DNA from: Macrococcus bovicus
Lineage (GTDB): Bacteria > Bacillota > Bacilli > Staphylococcales > Staphylococcaceae
NCBI RefSeq assembly: GCF_004359575.1
Contig: NZ_SCWF01000008.1
Span: 1-64,000, forward strand
Length of the DNA: 64,000 nucleotides
Reading direction: 5' to 3'
The position numbers were made by a program, and so were the translations under genes. A model generated the notes under the pieces. The model ran no database searches. It was not told the DNA's origin and saw only the letters and a program-made list of their open reading frames with translations. Position 1 is the first letter of the stretch. Each line of letters starts with the position of its first letter. Shown piece after piece: positions 47,327-62,103 of this stretch.

Positions 47327-47779
47327 ATGAAAGTTGCAATTGCAAGTGACCATGGTGGCTATCAGCACAAAGAAGCCATCAAGAACCATCTTGATGAATT
47401 AGGGATTGGATATAAGGATTTTGGTACTCATTCACCGGATTCTGTTGATTATCCGGATTATGCACGTCCGGTCAGTGAAGCAGTGACGTCTGGTGAATAT
47501 GACAGAGGGATTCTGATCTGTGGCACAGGTATCGGGATGTCTATCGCAGCGAACAAAGTGAAAGGTATCCGCTGTGCACTTGTACATGATGTCTTCACAG
47601 CACAAGTCACGAGACAGCATAATGACTCAAATGTGCTCGCAATGGGCCAGCGCGTCATCGGGGAAGGGCTTGCACTTTTAATCGTTGAGACATGGCTGAA
47701 AGGTGAGTTTGAAGGCGGACGTCATCAGGCAAGAATCGATAAGATTAAAGTACTGGAAGATGCTTATGACAGACATTAA
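47327..47779 (+). CDS. rpiB: Ribose-5-phosphate isomerase B
   Basis: A 150-residue RpiB/LacAB isomerase of the pentose phosphate pathway. Motifs [25 protein letters not shown] and [18 protein letters not shown] (catalytic Cys). TATAAT at 47292-47297 suggests its own promoter. The 3' end overlaps the next gene by 14 bases. Confidence 0.95.
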   Translation: MKVAIASDHGGYQHKEAIKNHLDELGIGYKDFGTHSPDSVDYPDYARPVSEAVTSGEYDRGILICGTGIGMSIAANKVKGIRCALVHDVFTAQVTRQHNDSNVLAMGQRVIGEGLALLIVETWLKGEFEGGRHQARIDKIKVLEDAYDRH

Positions 47780-48296
47780 AACATTGCTTGCGGAACTGGC
47801 AGCGATTGACTTCTTCAAAGAAGGCGAGGTCTGCGTCATCGGCTGTTCCACGTCAGAAGTCATCGGCGAGAAAATCGGTACCCATAGTTCGGATGAAGTT
47901 GCAGAGGCTTTCTTTGAGGCGTTCATGGCGGTTGCTGAGAGAACAGGTGTCCACTTCGTCTTTCAGGGCTGCGAGCATATCAACCGGGCGCTCACTATGG
48001 AGAAGGGACTGGCTGACAAGCTGGGGCTGCAGACTGTAACAGTAGTGCCTGTCAGAAAAGCGGGCGGCAGTATGAGTGCATACGCATATCGCCATTTCAC
48101 AGAACCTGTCGTCGTTGAACATATTCAGGCGGATTGCGGTATTGATATCGGCCAGACTTTAATCGGTATGCATATCAAGCATGTGCAGATTCCAGTGCGG
48201 GTCAAAACCCAAAAAGTCGGCGAGGCAGTGGTGACGATCGCCACTCATCGTCCGAAGCTGATTGGCGGTCCAAGAGCACAGTATGAATTAAACTAA
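47766..48296 (+). CDS. ywlG: TIGR01440/UPF0340 family protein (YwlG)
   Basis: A 176-residue conserved protein of unknown function found at this locus in Bacillales. Family features: [34 protein letters not shown] and [19 protein letters not shown] 47766 has a GGAAG site within rpiB. Confidence 0.9.
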   Translation: MTDIKTLLAELAAIDFFKEGEVCVIGCSTSEVIGEKIGTHSSDEVAEAFFEAFMAVAERTGVHFVFQGCEHINRALTMEKGLADKLGLQTVTVVPVRKAGGSMSAYAYRHFTEPVVVEHIQADCGIDIGQTLIGMHIKHVQIPVRVKTQKVGEAVVTIATHRPKLIGGPRAQYELN

Positions 48297-48308
48297 GGGG
48301 GATTCATC

Positions 48309-49538
48309 ATGATCAAGAAACAGGATGCAGAGCTTTATCAGGCAATTGAAAAAGAACGAGCAAGGCAGAACAGCAACATCGAGTTGATCGCATCGGAGAA
48401 CTTTGTATCTGAAGCGGTGATGGAAGCACAAGGTTCTGTGCTGACTAACAAATATGCTGAAGGCTATCCGGGAAAACGCTATTACGGCGGCTGTGAATTC
48501 GTGGATATCGCAGAAAATCTGGCGAGAGACCGTGCTAAGGCGTTGTTTGGAGCAGATCATGTGAATGTTCAACCGCATTCAGGTTCTCAGGCCAATATGG
48601 CGGTTTACCGTGTGGCACTGGAAGCAGGGGATACAGTGCTGGGCATGGATCTCTCTCATGGCGGTCACTTGACACATGGCTCTAAAGTCAATTTCAGCGG
48701 TATCGATTACAAGTTCGTTGCTTATGAAGTGGCTAAGGAAACAGAAATGATCGATTACGATGAAGTACATCGACTGGCACAGGAACATCGGCCAAAACTG
48801 ATTGTAGCAGGCGCATCTTCATACTCACGTCAAATTGATTTTGCCCGCTTCAAGGAAATCGCTGATGAAGTCGGTGCCAAGCTGATGGTAGATATGGCGC
48901 ACATAGCGGGTCTTGTCGCAGTTGGCCTTCATCCAAGTCCGGTGCCGCATGCTGATTTTGTGACGACAACCACCCATAAGACGCTCCGCGGACCGCGTGG
49001 CGGGATGATTCTCTGCAAAGAAGAATATGCCAAAGCGATCGATAAAGCGATCTTCCCGGGCATTCAAGGCGGACCGCTCATGCACGTCATCGCTGCTAAG
49101 GCCGTTGCATTCGGTGAAGCCCTGCAGCCTGAGTTTAAGGAATATCAGGAACAGGTCCTGAAAAACGCTGCTGCTCTAAGCGAAGCTTTAACAGAAAAAG
49201 GGCTGCGTATCGTCTCAGGCGGTACTGATAATCATGTATTTGCAGTAGATGTCACGACTTTCAATCTGACAGGAAAAATCGCTGAAAAGGCACTTGATGA
49301 AGTCGGTATCACCACAAATAAAAATACGATTCCTTTTGATGAGAACAGCCCATTTGTGACAAGCGGTATTCGTATCGGCACTCCCGCAGTGACGACACGC
49401 GGCTTCAAAGAAGAGGAAATGAAAGAAATTGCAGAGATTATCGCAGATGTTCTGCATAATCATGAAGATGAGGAAACACTGGAACGAGCGAAAGAACGTG
49501 TCAGCACACTCGTTGCAAGATTCCCTTTATATCAATAA
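48309..49538 (+). CDS. glyA: Serine hydroxymethyltransferase
   Basis: A 409-residue PLP enzyme interconverting serine and glycine with tetrahydrofolate. The PLP Lys lies in [15 protein letters not shown] (about 224-238). N-terminal [20 protein letters not shown] and [14 protein letters not shown] are typical. Follows ywlG by 12 bases in one operon. Confidence 0.97.
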   Translation: MIKKQDAELYQAIEKERARQNSNIELIASENFVSEAVMEAQGSVLTNKYAEGYPGKRYYGGCEFVDIAENLARDRAKALFGADHVNVQPHSGSQANMAVYRVALEAGDTVLGMDLSHGGHLTHGSKVNFSGIDYKFVAYEVAKETEMIDYDEVHRLAQEHRPKLIVAGASSYSRQIDFARFKEIADEVGAKLMVDMAHIAGLVAVGLHPSPVPHADFVTTTTHKTLRGPRGGMILCKEEYAKAIDKAIFPGIQGGPLMHVIAAKAVAFGEALQPEFKEYQEQVLKNAAALSEALTEKGLRIVSGGTDNHVFAVDVTTFNLTGKIAEKALDEVGITTNKNTIPFDENSPFVTSGIRIGTPAVTTRGFKEEEMKEIAEIIADVLHNHEDEETLERAKERVSTLVARFPLYQ

Positions 49539-49553
49539 AAGAGAGGTGCAGTA

Positions 49554-50183
49554 ATGGGCAAAGTACATGTATTTGACCACCCATTGATCCAACACAAATT
49601 AAGTTATATTCGCGATGAGCAAACAGGTACAAAGGAATTCCGAGAGCTTGTCGATGAAGTGGGTATGCTGATGGCTTATGAAGTCACACGTGACCTTGAA
49701 CTGCAGGATGTCGAGATTCAGACACCTGTCACTCAGATGACAGCTAAGCGTTTAGCAGGCAAGAAGATTGCAGTCGTTCCTATCCTGAGAGCAGGACTGG
49801 GTATGACTGATGGCGTGCTGAAATTGATTCCGGCGGCACGTGTCGGACATATCGGCCTCTACCGCGACCCGGAGACACTGAAACCGGTTGAGTATTTTGC
49901 GAAATTACCGCAAGACATAGAAGAACGTGATTTCATTGTCGTCGATCCGATGCTCGCAACAGGCGGCTCTGCTATTGAAGCGATCAACTCACTTAAAAAG
50001 CGTGGCGCACTCAAAATCCGTTTTATGTGCTTAATTGCAGCGCCGGAAGGTGTAGAATTATTAAAAGAAGCGCATCCTGACGTTGATATCTATATTGCCG
50101 GCCTCGATGAGAAGCTGAATGATCATGGATATATCGTGCCGGGACTTGGCGATGCAGGCGACCGTTTATTCGGTACAAAATAA
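49554..50183 (+). CDS. upp: Uracil phosphoribosyltransferase
   Basis: A 209-residue salvage enzyme making UMP. PRPP loop [19 protein letters not shown] (about 125-143) and uracil-binding [16 protein letters not shown] at the end. 15 bases after glyA and 15 before mnaA. Confidence 0.97.
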   Translation: MGKVHVFDHPLIQHKLSYIRDEQTGTKEFRELVDEVGMLMAYEVTRDLELQDVEIQTPVTQMTAKRLAGKKIAVVPILRAGLGMTDGVLKLIPAARVGHIGLYRDPETLKPVEYFAKLPQDIEERDFIVVDPMLATGGSAIEAINSLKKRGALKIRFMCLIAAPEGVELLKEAHPDVDIYIAGLDEKLNDHGYIVPGLGDAGDRLFGTK

Positions 50184-50198
50184 GGAGAGAAGACAAAC

Positions 50199-51338
50199 AT
50201 GAAGAAGATTATGACCGTATTTGGGACGAGGCCGGAAGCTATCAAGATGGCACCTCTCGTTTTACAGTTGAAGAAAGAAGAAGGACTGGAGCCGATTGTT
50301 GTTGTGACGGCGCAGCATAGAGAAATGCTTGATCAGGTGCTGGAAATCTTTGATATCACACCTGACTATGATCTTAACATCATGAAGGCAGGTCAGACAC
50401 TGACGGAAGTGACGGGCCGTGTACTGACAGGCCTTGAAGGCGTCATTAAAGAAGCGAAGCCGGATATGATTCTTGTTCACGGTGATACGACGACGACGTT
50501 TGCAGGTGGACTTGCGGCCTTCTATAATGAAGTCGCTATCGGCCATGTAGAGGCAGGTCTTCGAACATTCAATAAATATTCTCCGTTTCCGGAAGAAATG
50601 AACAGACAGATGACAGGGGTTCTGGCGGACCTGCATTTTGCGCCGACAGATGAAGCAGCTGAAAATCTGCGCCGTGAGAATAAACCGGATGATGCTATTG
50701 TTGTAACAGGCAATACAGCAATTGATGCATTATCCACCACTGTCCAGGATGATTACCACAGCGAAATCATCGATGCATATGCCGATAAGAAAATCATTCT
50801 GCTGACAGCTCATCGTCGTGAAAATATTGGTGAGCCGATGCATAATATCTTCAAAGCCATCAAGCGGATCATCGATGAACATGAAGATGTGACAGTTGTC
50901 TACCCGATGCATAAAAATCCAAAAGTACGTGAAATCGCTGCGCAGTATCTGGCTGATCATGAGCGCATCAAGCTGATTGAACCGCTCGATGTAATTGATT
51001 TCCATAACTTTGCGGCGAGAAGTCATTTCATTCTGACAGATTCAGGCGGTGTACAGGAAGAAGCACCGTCGCTCGGCAAACCGGTCATCGTCCTTCGTGA
51101 CACAACAGAACGTCCGGAAGGTGTCAAGGCAGGGACACTTAAGCTGGCAGGTATTGAAGAGGAAGACATCTACCGCTTAACGAAAGAACTGCTGACAGAC
51201 GACTCAGTCTATAATGCGATGAGTCAGGCCAGCAATCCATACGGTGATGGTCACACTTCTGAAAGAATCTGTGCGCATATTAAACATTATTTCGGCTTGA
51301 CAGAGGAGAAGCCAGCGCCATTCAAGGTTATAGATTAA
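50199..51338 (+). CDS. mnaA: UDP-N-acetylglucosamine 2-epimerase (non-hydrolysing)
   Basis: A 379-residue epimerase that supplies UDP-ManNAc for wall teichoic acid linkage or capsule. Opening FGTRPEAIKMAPL, QHREMLDQ, HGDTTTTFAGGL, VEAGLRTF, and the nucleotide-binding LTDSGGVQEEAPSLGKPVIVLRDTTERPE are all present. Full length. It closes the glyA-upp-mnaA group. Confidence 0.95.
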   Translation: MKKIMTVFGTRPEAIKMAPLVLQLKKEEGLEPIVVVTAQHREMLDQVLEIFDITPDYDLNIMKAGQTLTEVTGRVLTGLEGVIKEAKPDMILVHGDTTTTFAGGLAAFYNEVAIGHVEAGLRTFNKYSPFPEEMNRQMTGVLADLHFAPTDEAAENLRRENKPDDAIVVTGNTAIDALSTTVQDDYHSEIIDAYADKKIILLTAHRRENIGEPMHNIFKAIKRIIDEHEDVTVVYPMHKNPKVREIAAQYLADHERIKLIEPLDVIDFHNFAARSHFILTDSGGVQEEAPSLGKPVIVLRDTTERPEGVKAGTLKLAGIEEEDIYRLTKELLTDDSVYNAMSQASNPYGDGHTSERICAHIKHYFGLTEEKPAPFKVID

Positions 51339-51438
51339 TAAAAAGAGACAGCAGCGGTAATGCGAAAATAAAACGATTAAATGTGTCCGAAATGTGAACA
51401 TTGTGTTAAACTTTATTTTCTGAGTTTTTGGCATGGCA

Positions 51439-51467
51439 TTGACACACATTTAGGGCTATATTATCAT
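51439..51467 (+). promoter_or_regulatory. Promoter of the ATP synthase operon
   Basis: A consensus -35 TTGACA (51439-51444), 17 bases, TATCAT (51462-51467), about 50 bases before atpI. Confidence 0.75.
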
Positions 51468-51516
51468 AAACCTTGGAATGTAACGGTTTTCATTGCGTTC
51501 GAAGGAGACATATTTT

Positions 51517-51870
51517 ATGTCAAGTTTCAAAATCTTTTTTAAGCGTTATCTGCAGTTTTTTCTCTATCTAATCCTCGTGCTTCTTGTCATCTATTTTTTT
51601 ACAGGAAGTAGTTTCGCGTTAGGATTAATCATCGGTACGGTTGCTTCAGCAATCAGTGCTTTTGTATGGCATCACTATCTGTATCGCGCGATCAATAGTG
51701 AGTCGCTGTACATCTCTAGCGGTATGGGCATTCGTTTTCTCATTGCAACAATGGCCTGCCTCTTCTGGGTGAGATTTCCTGAAGCGATCAGCATCTACGG
51801 CATCGCGCTTGGCCTCACTTTAACGTATGTTATGATTCTCATACATACATTTATCAGTCTGAAACAATAA
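51517..51870 (+). CDS. atpI: ATP synthase subunit I
   Basis: A 117-residue membrane protein with four hydrophobic segments at the head of the ATP synthase operon. AtpI helps assemble the c-ring. Weakly conserved; the assignment rests on position, size and topology. ATG 51517 follows GAAGGAG. Confidence 0.85.
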   Translation: MSSFKIFFKRYLQFFLYLILVLLVIYFFTGSSFALGLIIGTVASAISAFVWHHYLYRAINSESLYISSGMGIRFLIATMACLFWVRFPEAISIYGIALGLTLTYVMILIHTFISLKQ

Positions 51871-51873
51871 TAA

Positions 51874-52617
<744 letters not shown>

Positions 52618-52622
52618 TATAA

Positions 52623-52874
<252 letters not shown>

Positions 52875-52895
52875 TTATAATCTATAACTCGTTAA

Positions 52896-52918
52896 GGCGA
52901 AGTCTTTATGATTTCGCC
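52896..52918 (+). other. Hairpin between atpE and atpF
   Basis: GGCGAA (52896-52901) pairs with TTCGCC (52913-52918). No T run, so it is not a terminator; it may protect the atpE end of the transcript. Confidence 0.4.
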
Positions 52919-52959
52919 ATTCATTTATGACTTTAACTGTGATGAAAGGAGCGTTAATA

Positions 52960-53478
52960 TTGAATTTCTTTATTTTAGGAGCAACTGAACATGCTGGCGG
53001 CGTTGAATGGGGAACTGTCTTCGCAACACTTCTGACATTCATCATTTTACTCGCACTGTTACGCAAATTCGCATGGGGTCCGCTGAAAAATATCATGGAT
53101 GAGCGTCAGCAGGCGATTAATTCTGATATCGACAACGCAGCGGCTCAGAACGAAGAAGCAAGACGTTATGCTGAAGAAAATAGAGCTTTACTTACACGTA
53201 CCCAAGGAGAAGTACAATCAATCCTTGAAAACGCAAAAGTACAGGCAAAGCGTGAGCATGAAGAGGTTCTTCATACTGCGAATGCAAGAGCCAACAAATT
53301 ATTAGAAGATGCACAAGCTGAAATCGAGAACGAAAAGAAACGTGCAATTGCGGACATCAATGACCGTGTTGCAGAACTTTCTGTTCTGATTGCATCTAAA
53401 GTCATCAACAAAGAAATCAATGAACAGGATCAAAAACAACTTGTGAGCCAGTTTATTCAAGAGGCAGGCGATAAATAA
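52960..53478 (+). CDS. atpF: ATP synthase subunit b
   Basis: A 172-residue stator subunit with one N-terminal membrane helix and a long coiled coil. The start is TTG at 52960 (MNFFILG...GGVEWGTV): AAAGGAG lies 8 bases before it, and homologues begin at this point. The in-frame ATG at 52927 has no site. Ends in TAATG with atpH. Confidence 0.93.
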   Translation: MNFFILGATEHAGGVEWGTVFATLLTFIILLALLRKFAWGPLKNIMDERQQAINSDIDNAAAQNEEARRYAEENRALLTRTQGEVQSILENAKVQAKREHEEVLHTANARANKLLEDAQAEIENEKKRAIADINDRVAELSVLIASKVINKEINEQDQKQLVSQFIQEAGDK

Positions 53479-54008
53479 TGGTTATCGCGAAGAAATATGC
53501 CGAAAGTCTATTCGAAGTCGGTCACGAGCAAGGGGTAGCGGACAGCATCAAGAAAGATCTGGACACTTTAAAGACAGTCGTATCAGCAGACCAGTCTTTC
53601 CATCGTTTCGCTGAAGACCCACAAGTATCCAAACAATCTCGCATCGAATTTGTCGAAAAGACGTTCAAAGGCGTCGATCAGCCGCTGATGAATTTACTTA
53701 AAATTCTGGCTGAACGTAAACACCTGGAACTGATTCCGGCAATCAGTGCAGAATATGAGCATTTTTATAACGAAGCGAATGAACAGCAATATATGAAAGT
53801 AGAATCTGTCTATGCGCTCTCTGATGAAGAGATCAATGACATCGGCAAAGCTTTCATCAAGCGTACAGGCTATAAAAGATTACTGATTGAAAATATCATC
53901 AACACTGATTTGATTGGCGGTATCAGAGCGACAATCGGCACAACAGTTTATGATGGTTCAGTTCAGAATAGTCTTAAAGAAATCTCAAAAGCAGTTCAAC
54001 AACATTAA
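53478..54008 (+). CDS. atpH: ATP synthase subunit delta
   Basis: A 176-residue OSCP-like stator subunit. Opening IAKKYAESLFEVG and closing LIGGIRATIGTTVYDGSVQNSL are characteristic. The ATG overlaps the atpF stop by one base. Confidence 0.95.
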   Translation: MVIAKKYAESLFEVGHEQGVADSIKKDLDTLKTVVSADQSFHRFAEDPQVSKQSRIEFVEKTFKGVDQPLMNLLKILAERKHLELIPAISAEYEHFYNEANEQQYMKVESVYALSDEEINDIGKAFIKRTGYKRLLIENIINTDLIGGIRATIGTTVYDGSVQNSLKEISKAVQQH

Positions 54009-54027
54009 TCATTAAGGAGTGACATAG

Positions 54028-55536
<1,509 letters not shown>

Positions 55537-55558
55537 TCAGAGAATGATAAGTAAATAA

Positions 55559-56431
<873 letters not shown>

Positions 56432-56437
56432 TTTTAG

Positions 56438-57862
<1,425 letters not shown>

Positions 57863-57879
57863 CTTAGGAGGAATGAGAT

Positions 57880-58287
57880 ATGAACACGTTAGCGTTAAAT
57901 ATTGTTACTCCTAATGGTTCAGTTTATTCTACTGAGCAGGCTGAACTTGTCGTACTACAGACTGAAGGCGGCGAGATGGGGATTATGGCCGGACATATTC
58001 CGACTGTTGCGCCGCTTAAAATCGGTGCAGTACGTGTGACGGTTGATAAAAAAGTACATTATATCGCTGTAACGGAAGGTTTCGCTGAAATCCGTGCGAC
58101 AGGTGTAACAGTACTTGTACAGGCTGCTGAGCAATCAGATGCTATCAACGTTGAGCGTGCGCAGCAATCTTTAAGACGTGCACAGGAACGTCTGGAGCAG
58201 GACAAAAAAGAAGGCGTGGACTATCACCGCGCTGAGCATGCTCTTCATCGTGCCCTTAATCGTTTGGATGTAGCCAAATATCGTTAA
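57880..58287 (+). CDS. atpC: ATP synthase subunit epsilon
   Basis: A 135-residue regulatory subunit. Beta-sandwich start NIVTPNGSVY, GEMGIMAGHIP, then a two-helix C-terminus (AQQSLRRAQERLEQD) that can inhibit hydrolysis. Last gene of the operon. Confidence 0.96.
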   Translation: MNTLALNIVTPNGSVYSTEQAELVVLQTEGGEMGIMAGHIPTVAPLKIGAVRVTVDKKVHYIAVTEGFAEIRATGVTVLVQAAEQSDAINVERAQQSLRRAQERLEQDKKEGVDYHRAEHALHRALNRLDVAKYR

Positions 58288-58293
58288 AACCTA

Positions 58294-58325
58294 AAAAGAC
58301 TTAGTGAGAACTAAGTCTTTTTTTA
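58294..58325 (+). terminator. Terminator of the ATP synthase operon
   Basis: AAAAGACTTAGT-GAGA-ACTAAGTCTTTT and T run. Confidence 0.9.
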
Positions 58326-58340
58326 GTTGAGGAGGAGAAT

Positions 58341-58565
58341 ATGGATACTGGAATCTATGCAATCATTCATCTGATACTTCACGTCGTGTTTACATGTCTG
58401 TCTTTTTGGGCACTTAAATCATTGAGAACAGAACAATGGTTTAAGGCGAATCATACCCAACAGATTCAGTTACTGCTGATTTTTATGAGCTTTGCGCTCG
58501 GTAAATTAGTCAGTGACTTTATCATGGATATCATCTATCTGTCACAGCAGATGACCTGGATGTAA
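58341..58565 (+). CDS. DUF1146 family membrane protein (YwzB)
   Basis: A 74-residue protein with two hydrophobic helices, always found between atpC and murA in this group. Contains WALKSLRTEQWF and QIQLLLIFMSFALGKLVSDFI. Function unknown. GGAGGAG precedes the ATG. Confidence 0.88.
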   Translation: MDTGIYAIIHLILHVVFTCLSFWALKSLRTEQWFKANHTQQIQLLLIFMSFALGKLVSDFIMDIIYLSQQMTWM

Positions 58566-58646
58566 CGGCCGACAATTAAACTTACTGTTCCATGTATATT
58601 TTTGATATAGTAGAGGTTATAGAAGTAGAGTGGTGGAGGAAAAACG

Positions 58647-59924
58647 ATGGATATGATTTTAGTAAAGGGCGGCAACCGTCTAGCAGGAACAGTTAAAGTA
58701 GAAGGCGCGAAGAATGCAGTGTTACCTATTTTAACGGCATCTATATTAGCGGATCAGGGTGTAAGTACTTTTACCAATGTACCGCAGTTATCAGATGTTG
58801 ATACCATCAGTCATGTACTTGATGGTTTGAATGTCAGCGTGAAGCAGGTAGCGGCCGATACATATGAAGTAGATGCAACGTCAGAGCTTAAGTCGACGGC
58901 GAGTTATGAATATGTCAGTAAAATGAGAGCGAGTATCTTAGTGATGGGGCCTCTTCTTGCCAGATTGGGTCACGCACGGGTGGCTCAGCCAGGAGGCTGT
59001 GCTATCGGGTCACGTCCTATCGAACAGCATTTAAAAGGGTTATCCGCATTAGGCGCAGTGATTGAACAGGAAAATGGTTATTTAGTCGGCCGGGTGGATG
59101 GCCGTCTGCAGGGGGCTAATATTTATCTTGATTTCCCGAGTGTCGGCGCGACACAGAATATTGTGATGGCAGCTACACTTGCTGAAGGAACTACAGTGAT
59201 TGCCAATGTCGCAAGAGAACCTGAAATTGTTGACCTCGTCGAATATTTAAATGCGATGGGTGCACGCATTACAGGTGCAGGTACAGATACATTGATCATT
59301 GAAGGCGTCGAACGTTTAACTGGCGCCGCGCATACGATTGTGCCGGATCGTATAGAAGCAGGGACTTATATGATTGCAGCAGCGATTACGCGCGGTGATG
59401 TCGTGGTGGAAGGAGCCCGTACGGAACACATGACCTCTCTGATCTCCAAACTGCAGGAGATGGGCGTTACAATCTCTGAAGAAGAACAGGGTCTGCGAGT
59501 GACGGTTAACCAGCCTCTTAAAGGCGTTGAAGTTAAAACAATGCCGCATCCAGGATTCCCGACTGATATGCAGGCCCAGATGACCGCACTGATGATGACA
59601 GCAGAGACGGAGAGCCGCATGACTGAAACAGTATTCGAAAATCGTTTCATGCATATCGATGAATTCATGAAGATGAACGGCAACACTAGAGTCAGTGACC
59701 GCACTGCTTTTATACGGCAAAGTGAGCTGCACGGTGCATCGGTAAAATCAACGGATTTACGAGCAGCTGCTGCATTGATTCTTGCCGGACTGGTCGCAGA
59801 AGGTTATACGCGTGTGACTGAGCTGAAGCACCTTGACCGTGGGTACGTTAACTTCCACGGTAAACTTAAGCAGCTGGGGGCAGATATTGAACGTACGGCA
59901 GAAGATAAAGTAGAGGTGAGGTAG
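58647..59924 (+). CDS. murA: UDP-N-acetylglucosamine 1-carboxyvinyltransferase 1
   Basis: A 425-residue enzyme, first step of peptidoglycan synthesis. Motifs [15 protein letters not shown], catalytic Cys in [13 protein letters not shown] and [10 protein letters not shown]. The main copy at the atp-fabZ locus; murZ at 38509 is the paralogue. SD GGAGG. Confidence 0.96.
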   Translation: MDMILVKGGNRLAGTVKVEGAKNAVLPILTASILADQGVSTFTNVPQLSDVDTISHVLDGLNVSVKQVAADTYEVDATSELKSTASYEYVSKMRASILVMGPLLARLGHARVAQPGGCAIGSRPIEQHLKGLSALGAVIEQENGYLVGRVDGRLQGANIYLDFPSVGATQNIVMAATLAEGTTVIANVAREPEIVDLVEYLNAMGARITGAGTDTLIIEGVERLTGAAHTIVPDRIEAGTYMIAAAITRGDVVVEGARTEHMTSLISKLQEMGVTISEEEQGLRVTVNQPLKGVEVKTMPHPGFPTDMQAQMTALMMTAETESRMTETVFENRFMHIDEFMKMNGNTRVSDRTAFIRQSELHGASVKSTDLRAAAALILAGLVAEGYTRVTELKHLDRGYVNFHGKLKQLGADIERTAEDKVEVR

Positions 59925-59928
59925 AAAA

Positions 59929-60126
59929 ATGGCTAATTATTCAGGTAATGAAGTTGTTCACCGCAAAATACCGATGTTTATGACGATTATGATTATACTC
60001 GCACTGGCACTTATTCTGTTTTTAACCGGCCTGATGATGGGCTACGGCGTTCTTCATTCACCATTCGGCATCTTTAATCCGAATACATGGACACATATTT
60101 TTGAACTGACAGGGAGCTTGAATTAG
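59929..60126 (+). CDS. EpuA-like small membrane protein
   Basis: A 65-residue protein with one membrane helix (about 17-40) and the short tail HSPFGIFNPNTWTHIFELTG typical of PF11772 (EpuA), often misnamed RNA polymerase beta subunit. Lies 4 bases after murA and ends directly before fabZ. Function unknown. Confidence 0.8.
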   Translation: MANYSGNEVVHRKIPMFMTIMIILALALILFLTGLMMGYGVLHSPFGIFNPNTWTHIFELTGSLN

Positions 60127-60570
60127 ATGGAAACTATTCTGACTTTTGATGAAATCAAAAAAATTATTCCGCATCGTTATCCATTTTTGCTGATTGACCG
60201 TGTTGTTGAACTGGAAGAAGGTAAACGTTGTGTAGGGATGAAACAAGTAAGTGGGAATGAGCCTTTCTTTCAAGGACATTTCCCGGACTATGCTGTAATG
60301 CCTGGCGTTCTCATTGTTGAGGCACTCGCGCAAGTAGGTGCAGTTGCGATGCTTGACATGGAGGCGAACAAAGGGAAGATCGCTTTGTTTGCGGGCATTG
60401 ATAAATGCCGCTTTAAGAAACAGGTGACACCTGGAGACACGCTGAGATTAGAGGTAGAGATCTCTAAGATTAAAGGGCCCATCGGAAAAGGAACGGCGAC
60501 CGCAACAGTGGACGGCGCAGTCGCTTGCAGCTGTGAAATTACATTTGCATTAACGGATGCTCAAGAATAA
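60127..60570 (+). CDS. fabZ: 3-hydroxyacyl-ACP dehydratase
   Basis: A 147-residue hot-dog-fold dehydratase of fatty acid elongation. Substrate groove [13 protein letters not shown], the catalytic His in [14 protein letters not shown] and Glu in VLIVEALAQ. Start immediately follows the EpuA stop. Confidence 0.96.
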   Translation: METILTFDEIKKIIPHRYPFLLIDRVVELEEGKRCVGMKQVSGNEPFFQGHFPDYAVMPGVLIVEALAQVGAVAMLDMEANKGKIALFAGIDKCRFKKQVTPGDTLRLEVEISKIKGPIGKGTATATVDGAVACSCEITFALTDAQE

Positions 60571-60572
60571 GC

Positions 60573-60611
60573 GCAACCCCCTATCACACAGTGTGGTAGG
60601 GGGTTTCTTTC
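60573..60611 (+). terminator. Terminator after fabZ
   Basis: AACCCCCTA and its complement with inner CACA/TGTG pairs; T-rich tail. Confidence 0.85.
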
Positions 60612-60627
60612 GGATGAAACGGCTAAA

Positions 60628-60660
60628 TAAAGTCCCGCAAAAGTAGTTTGCGGGACTTTG
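60628..60660 (-). terminator. Terminator of the ywpF gene
   Basis: AAAGTCCCGCAAA and its complement; the minus-strand side ends T-rich. Confidence 0.8.
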
Positions 60661-60661
60661 C

Positions 60662-61090
60662 TTAGTCTTTTTCTCTTAAAATCGGTTTAGAGACCATCAT
60701 GCGATTAAAGGTGCTGATCAGTTCATCACCTGTCAGTTTATCTTCAACAAGTTGTTCGAGCAACTGTTCTGCGTAAGCCTGCCTTGGTGTATAAATATGA
60801 CATTCAAAAATAACTGAAATCTTATCATTTAATTCTTTGATGTTTTTGATAGTGGCTTCAAATAGAGCGGGATCATTGGAGGCGCGTGTAATGACCACTC
60901 TTGTATCCAGGACAGTCTGATTTTCTTGATAAGCCTCCATGGTTTCTTTATGTATGCGGTCAATCAGAATTTCCAGCAACCACCCTGTGCCACTGTTCTC
61001 TTTATTAATGATGACTCCATCATGTACAGTGAACTCATGGGTGGTCTCATTTTCTACGATCTGAAACCTGAGTGCTTTAAATGTTTTCAT
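60662..61090 (-). CDS. ywpF: YwpF-like family protein
   Basis: A 142-residue protein of the YwpF family, found next to fabZ and ssb in Bacillales. Starts MKTFKALRFQIVENE and ends MMVSKPILREKD. Soluble, alternating alpha/beta. Its function is not established. Divergent from ssb. Confidence 0.85.
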   Translation of the reverse strand: MKTFKALRFQIVENETTHEFTVHDGVIINKENSGTGWLLEILIDRIHKETMEAYQENQTVLDTRVVITRASNDPALFEATIKNIKELNDKISVIFECHIYTPRQAYAEQLLEQLVEDKLTGDELISTFNRMMVSKPILREKD

Positions 61091-61302
61091 GGATTGATCC
61101 TCCTTTCACCCATTATATAGTTTGCTTGACTGTAATTCAAAAAGTTATCAATTTTCCTGAAATGTCAGAAATAAGTCGTAGTTTTTCATCAAATACAAGT
61201 AATTTATCAGAAACTGCATAACTACAGCCGCTGAATAATAAAAACAGTGATTTTTCAATTTATTTCGGTCAGGTTATAGTGGGGATAGAAAGGAGGTGAC
61301 AC

Positions 61303-61911
61303 ATGATCAATAAAGTCGTACTTGTCGGACGCCTGGCGAATGCACCGAAATCGAATCAGCAATCTAATAAAAATAGTGTACAGTGTGTAACATTTCCGCT
61401 TGCTATTGAACGAGGATATAAACCTCGCGATGAGCAGGCTCAGACCGTGGATTTCCTCCACTGCAAAGCTTTCAACAGAACAGCAGCGAATATTTTGCAG
61501 TATTGTCGTAAAGGCTCAACGGTTTGTGTGACAGGCCAGATTCACAGCAATCGTTATCAGAAACCAGGAGAAGAGAAACCTCAGTATTTCACGGAGATTC
61601 TTATTGAGAGCATCAAGTTTCTACCGAACTTCGGTGCTATCAAAACAGGTGATATACTGCCTCAGACACCTGATGAAATCTGGAGTGAGCTATCAGATGC
61701 TGAAAAAACACATGCGATTTTGCTCGCGAAAGAAACATCAGTCAAGCAGATGATTGCTGAACAGAATACAACGCCGATAAAAACTGAACCTGTCAAGGTC
61801 ATCACTGATGATGAAAGTCATGAGTTACTGCAATCATTAGATACACTCACAAATGAGACTTCACAGGAAAATGCGGAAGATGATCCGAAGGAAGCAGCCG
61901 TTCTCTCATAA
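61303..61911 (+). CDS. ssb: Single-stranded DNA-binding protein, atypical C-terminus
   Basis: A 202-residue SSB. The OB fold is complete (MINKVVLVGRLANAP, VDFLHCKAFNRTAANIL, KGSTVCVTGQIHSNRYQ) up to about residue 110. The tail is acidic but lacks the usual DD(I/L)PF tip and ends EDDPKEAAVLS. Position next to ywpF matches Bacillus ssbB, the competence-linked paralogue, so a second ssb elsewhere is likely. SD AAAGGAGGTGA is very strong. Confidence 0.9.
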   Translation: MINKVVLVGRLANAPKSNQQSNKNSVQCVTFPLAIERGYKPRDEQAQTVDFLHCKAFNRTAANILQYCRKGSTVCVTGQIHSNRYQKPGEEKPQYFTEILIESIKFLPNFGAIKTGDILPQTPDEIWSELSDAEKTHAILLAKETSVKQMIAEQNTTPIKTEPVKVITDDESHELLQSLDTLTNETSQENAEDDPKEAAVLS

Positions 61912-61934
61912 GTAACTTTCTTACTCACACCCAC

Positions 61935-61978
61935 CCCACTCACCCTTTCACACGTGCTGTCTGGAAGGGTTTTTTATT
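61935..61978 (+). terminator. Terminator after ssb
   Basis: ACCCTTTC and GGAAGGGT arms around a 16-base loop with T run. Confidence 0.7.
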
Positions 61979-61990
61979 TTGATATCATTT

Positions 61991-62007
61991 TGTAATATCT
62001 ACGTAAT
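61991..62007 (+). promoter_or_regulatory. WalR-like box before the LysM gene
   Basis: TGTAAT-ATCTA-CGTAAT; consensus TGTWAH-N5-TGTWAH with one mismatch. Confidence 0.55.
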
Positions 62008-62103
62008 TTAAGGAGCTGACTTATCATTTTTCTGTAACCATAGAAATCATAAAGCGTGCTAAAGTAATATCAAGATGAAACAAAGACGGGGGACAACACA
62101 GAA

